Assembly (NCBI GenBank): GCA_035628135.1
Contig: DASPKM010000006.1
Location: forward strand, 1-64,000
Direction of reading: 5' to 3'
Length of the DNA stretch: 64,000 nucleotides
Source: DASPKM01 sp035628135
GTDB taxonomy: Bacteria > Bacteroidota > Bacteroidia > Chitinophagales > Chitinophagaceae
Notes under the pieces: model-generated
What the model saw: the letters and a program-made list of their open reading frames with translations, nothing else
Told to the model about the DNA's origin: nothing
Databases searched by the model: none
Position numbers and translations under genes: made by a program
Part shown: positions 61,825-64,000 of the stretch, one piece after another
Layout of the letters: every line of letters begins with the position of its first letter
Position numbering within the stretch: the stretch's first letter is position 1

Positions 61825-62751
61825 CTAAATAGCTGATTTTTTCTGTATCCACTCCGCGCGGCCATAACCGGGAATCACGTGCTTCTCGCTATGGTAAGAC
61901 GATCTTACCAACGGGCCGCTTTCTACATAATCGAATCCCATTTCATAACCTATTTCCTTTAGCTCCGCAAATTCATCGGGGTGCACAAAGCGTATAACGG
62001 GTAAATGTTTTTGAGTAGGCTGTAAATATTGACCGATGGTCACTACGTCCACACCCGCATTGCGGAGGTCGTGCATGGTTTGCACCACTTCTTGCTTTGT
62101 TTCGCCCAGTCCCAGCATGATTCCGCTTTTTGTGCGCGATCCGCCTTGTTTCAATATCCGCAATACTTCCATGCTTCGCCAATATTTGGCTTGTATGCGC
62201 ACCTGCCGTGTGAGGCGCTCAACGGTTTCGATGTTATGGGAAATCACTTCAGGGGCGGCGTCTATCACGCGTTGAATGTCTTCGGCCTTGCCTTTGAAGT
62301 CTGGTATCAGGGTTTCCAGCGTGGTGCCGGGATTAAGTGCTTGCACAGCGCGGATGGTATTGTGCCATACGGTGCTGCCACCATCCTTCAATTCATCGCG
62401 ATCAACCGAAGTAATTACCGCGTGTTTTACTTTCATCAGGTAAATGGCTTCGGCTACCCGTTGGGGTTCATCCCAATCCACTGCATCGGGCCGGCCCGTG
62501 GCCACCGCGCAAAATCCGCAACTGCGGGTGCATACATTGCCGAGGATCATGAAAGTGGCGGTGCCTTCGCCCCAGCATTCGCCCATATTAGGACAATTGC
62601 CGCTCTCGCAAATGGTGTGCAGCTTGTGATTGTCTACCAGGCTTCTGACGTGCTTGTAATTCTCGCCGATAGGAAGTTTTACCCTAAGCCAATCGGGTTT
62701 CTTGATCTTTTGTGGAACGCTCTCCTTGGAAACAACGGGCAATTCGGTCAT
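61825..62751 (-). CDS. lipA: Lipoyl synthase
   Basis: 308 residues. The auxiliary [4Fe-4S] cluster Cys are in CESGNCPNMGEC (near 49-60), the radical-SAM CxxxCxxC is CTRSCGFC (near 75), and the C-terminal RSSYHSEKH carries the Ser ligand of the auxiliary cluster. The enzyme inserts two sulfur atoms into octanoyl groups on the E2 subunits of lipoate-dependent dehydrogenases, using S-adenosylmethionine. All cluster ligands are intact. lipB is not adjacent. The gene starts 14 bases after the end of the upstream secreted-protein gene. Confidence 0.97.
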   Translation of the reverse strand: MTELPVVSKESVPQKIKKPDWLRVKLPIGENYKHVRSLVDNHKLHTICESGNCPNMGECWGEGTATFMILGNVCTRSCGFCAVATGRPDAVDWDEPQRVAEAIYLMKVKHAVITSVDRDELKDGGSTVWHNTIRAVQALNPGTTLETLIPDFKGKAEDIQRVIDAAPEVISHNIETVERLTRQVRIQAKYWRSMEVLRILKQGGSRTKSGIMLGLGETKQEVVQTMHDLRNAGVDVVTIGQYLQPTQKHLPVIRFVHPDEFAELKEIGYEMGFDYVESGPLVRSSYHSEKHVIPGYGRAEWIQKKSAI

Positions 62752-62765
62752 AGCGGCAAAATTAG

Positions 62766-63554
62766 CTACTTTCTTCTTCCCAACAGAATGGTAACGTAAC
62801 CTGTGAAGAAGAACTGCTTTTGCTTGGTCAGCATCATTTGAGGGATCTTTTCGCTGTAAAACTCTCCTGCGACGCCTACTTCAATCGCGGTAACGGTTTC
62901 ATTGAAGCGCCCGTAATCGAAACGCATGGCGGCCTTGGCATGGGCGCCGGGTTTGAGGGACAGCTCGCTCCAGCCGGTGGTGAACCCTGAAGCGCCAATA
63001 GGTTGATAGTTACTGTCTGAAATGGCGGGGTATTGACTGCGGAACCGCTTTCCGCCGGCCTCTACGTCTACCAGGTAAGGCTTCAACAGCCCGAGCGAAA
63101 GGCCCCCGGCATATACCACGGCAACGGCCACCCCGTTTTTATTGCCTTTACCACCGATGATCCTTTGTTGCCCCATACCCAGCTTAACCTGGTAAAAATT
63201 GTTCATTTTGTACAGGATGATGGAATTGAACTCGAACCCGTTGATGGTATTGAGCTTTTTCTCCTGCCGGTGCTTTTTTTCGTTGATCTCCAACTGGTAA
63301 ATATTGGTAACGCGGTTGGATTTGAAACGGCCCATTTCGTACGAAAGGCCATAGCCGTCGGAAATAGCCTTAAAGCCGAATATGCTGTGTTTGCGGAATA
63401 CAAGTTCTCCTTCTTCTTCCAGCTTCACCAGGGCATTGATGCGCTCACGCTTCGCTTCTTTCTTATCCTTCTTGGTTATTCCTTTTGGTTGGGTTTGGGA
63501 AAAACCTGCAAGTGCTACGCAGACTGCCAATGTAACCAGCGCAAATTTCTTCAC
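62766..63554 (-). CDS. Hypothetical secreted protein, possible outer-membrane barrel
   Basis: 262 residues starting with GTG at 63554 (MKKFALVTLAVCVALAGFSQ, signal peptide). A basic helical stretch KGITKKDKKEAKRERINALVK (23-43) precedes alternating strands (FNSIILYKMNNFYQVKLGMG, VAVAVVYAGGLSLGLLKPYLV, FFFTGYVTILLGRRK). The last strand and the general pattern suggest a small outer-membrane barrel, but I know no family. It is probably co-transcribed with lipA without an obvious functional link. Confidence 0.65.
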   Translation of the reverse strand: MKKFALVTLAVCVALAGFSQTQPKGITKKDKKEAKRERINALVKLEEEGELVFRKHSIFGFKAISDGYGLSYEMGRFKSNRVTNIYQLEINEKKHRQEKKLNTINGFEFNSIILYKMNNFYQVKLGMGQQRIIGGKGNKNGVAVAVVYAGGLSLGLLKPYLVDVEAGGKRFRSQYPAISDSNYQPIGASGFTTGWSELSLKPGAHAKAAMRFDYGRFNETVTAIEVGVAGEFYSEKIPQMMLTKQKQFFFTGYVTILLGRRK

Positions 63555-63601
63555 TGTAAAATGATTATTAGGTTAATACGTAAATTTATGAAAAAAACAC
63601 A

Positions 63602-64000
63602 ATGACTTCCTCTATTGTTTACGAAGGTAACCTGAGGACCGTTGCTACGCATGTAAGGTCCGGAACCCAGATTGAAACCGACGCACCTGTTGATAACCAG
63701 GGAAAGGGAGAGCGTTTTTCTCCATCCGACCTGGTGGCTACCGCTCTCGGAAGCTGCATGATGACCATCATGGGCATGAAAGCAAGAGACCTGCAACTTG
63801 ATCTTACTAACGTAAAAATAGAGGTGGAAAAGATAATGAAAGCTGATCCGAGGCGCATCGGAGCGGTAAATTTAACATTTCATTTCCCCGAGGGTTTTCT
63901 GGCCGATGAAAAGCAGCGCACCATTTTAGAGCGGGCCGCCCATACCTGCCCCGTGATATATAGCATACATCCGGATATTGCGGTAAACGTTGACTTCCGC
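63602..64000 (+). CDS. OsmC family peroxiredoxin-like protein (runs off right edge)
   Basis: 133 codons from the ATG at 63602 with no stop before the window ends; little is missing for a typical 135-145 residue member. MTSSIVYEGNLRTVATHVRSG opens the fold. The two redox Cys are in ALGSCMMTIMG (near 59) and AAHTCPVI (near 117), the positions used by OsmC/Ohr thiol peroxidases. It is likely to reduce organic hydroperoxides with dihydrolipoamide as donor; the neighbouring lipA is suggestive but may be coincidence. It diverges from the secreted-protein gene at 63554. Confidence 0.9.
   Translation, partial: MTSSIVYEGNLRTVATHVRSGTQIETDAPVDNQGKGERFSPSDLVATALGSCMMTIMGMKARDLQLDLTNVKIEVEKIMKADPRRIGAVNLTFHFPEGFLADEKQRTILERAAHTCPVIYSIHPDIAVNVDFR

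Overview
The window looks like chromosomal DNA of a Bacteroidota bacterium, most likely family Chitinophagaceae. The grounds are several type IX secretion (T9SS) C-terminal sorting domains, an OMP_b-brl_3/TonB-type outer membrane protein, a GLPGLI-family protein, many short-signal lipoproteins, WG-repeat and TlpA-like proteins, few Shine-Dalgarno sites, frequent ATGA overlaps and moderate GC. The genus call is inference. All gene calls come from reading translations and motifs; no database search was run.

Layout. 1-3.2 kb (minus): the N-terminal part of a nonribosomal peptide synthetase (condensation domain plus start of an adenylation domain, running off the left edge), preceded by a CmlA-like diiron beta-hydroxylase. 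3.8-5.1 kb (plus): RidA and a serine racemase/threonine dehydratase-type PLP enzyme. 5.1-9.6 kb (minus): a complete cyanophycin operon (cphA-cphB-isoaspartyl dipeptidase) for making and fully recycling the Asp/Arg storage polymer. 9.8-17 kb (minus): LamG lipoprotein, DoxX, GH16 glucanase, WG/Sel1 repeat protein, a decayed DUF4160/DUF2442 pair (plus strand), and two secreted proteins, one with a T9SS tail. 17.7-22.8 kb: a 1691-residue T9SS-exported repeat protein. 22.8-23.2 kb: tRNA-Pro(CGG) with a truncated excisionase-like HTH remnant just downstream. 23.4-35.7 kb: M13 peptidase, SMP-30-like lipoprotein, dipeptide epimerase, DPE2-like MalQ, a small membrane protein, a TlpA-type thioredoxin protein, a lipoprotein and dnaK. 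35.9-39.5 kb (plus): a tight four-gene envelope cassette of unknown function, the best candidate here for an undescribed system. 39.5-43.9 kb: AraC/VOC pair, GtrA, argS carrying an inserted palindromic repeat, and a TPR protein. 44-60.8 kb: alpha-glucan metabolism (glgB; glgA-glgC-MFS-lipoprotein-GH13 operon; sugar MFS plus ROK glucokinase) interrupted by an outer membrane receptor/GLPGLI/pentapeptide block. 60.8-64 kb: NAGPA-domain protein, lipA, a secreted protein and the start of an OsmC gene.

How it fits together. Two storage polymers are represented: cyanophycin (nitrogen/carbon) and glycogen (carbon). The glycogen genes are linked to malto-oligosaccharide uptake and processing: GH13, MFS, MalQ, glucokinase, GlgC, GlgA and GlgB form a plausible route from imported glucan to glycogen. 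Two kinds of non-coding repeat stand out. One is a GTCATTRR tandem motif at the ends of several genes. The other is a GC-rich palindromic repeat, one copy of which has inserted in frame into argS.
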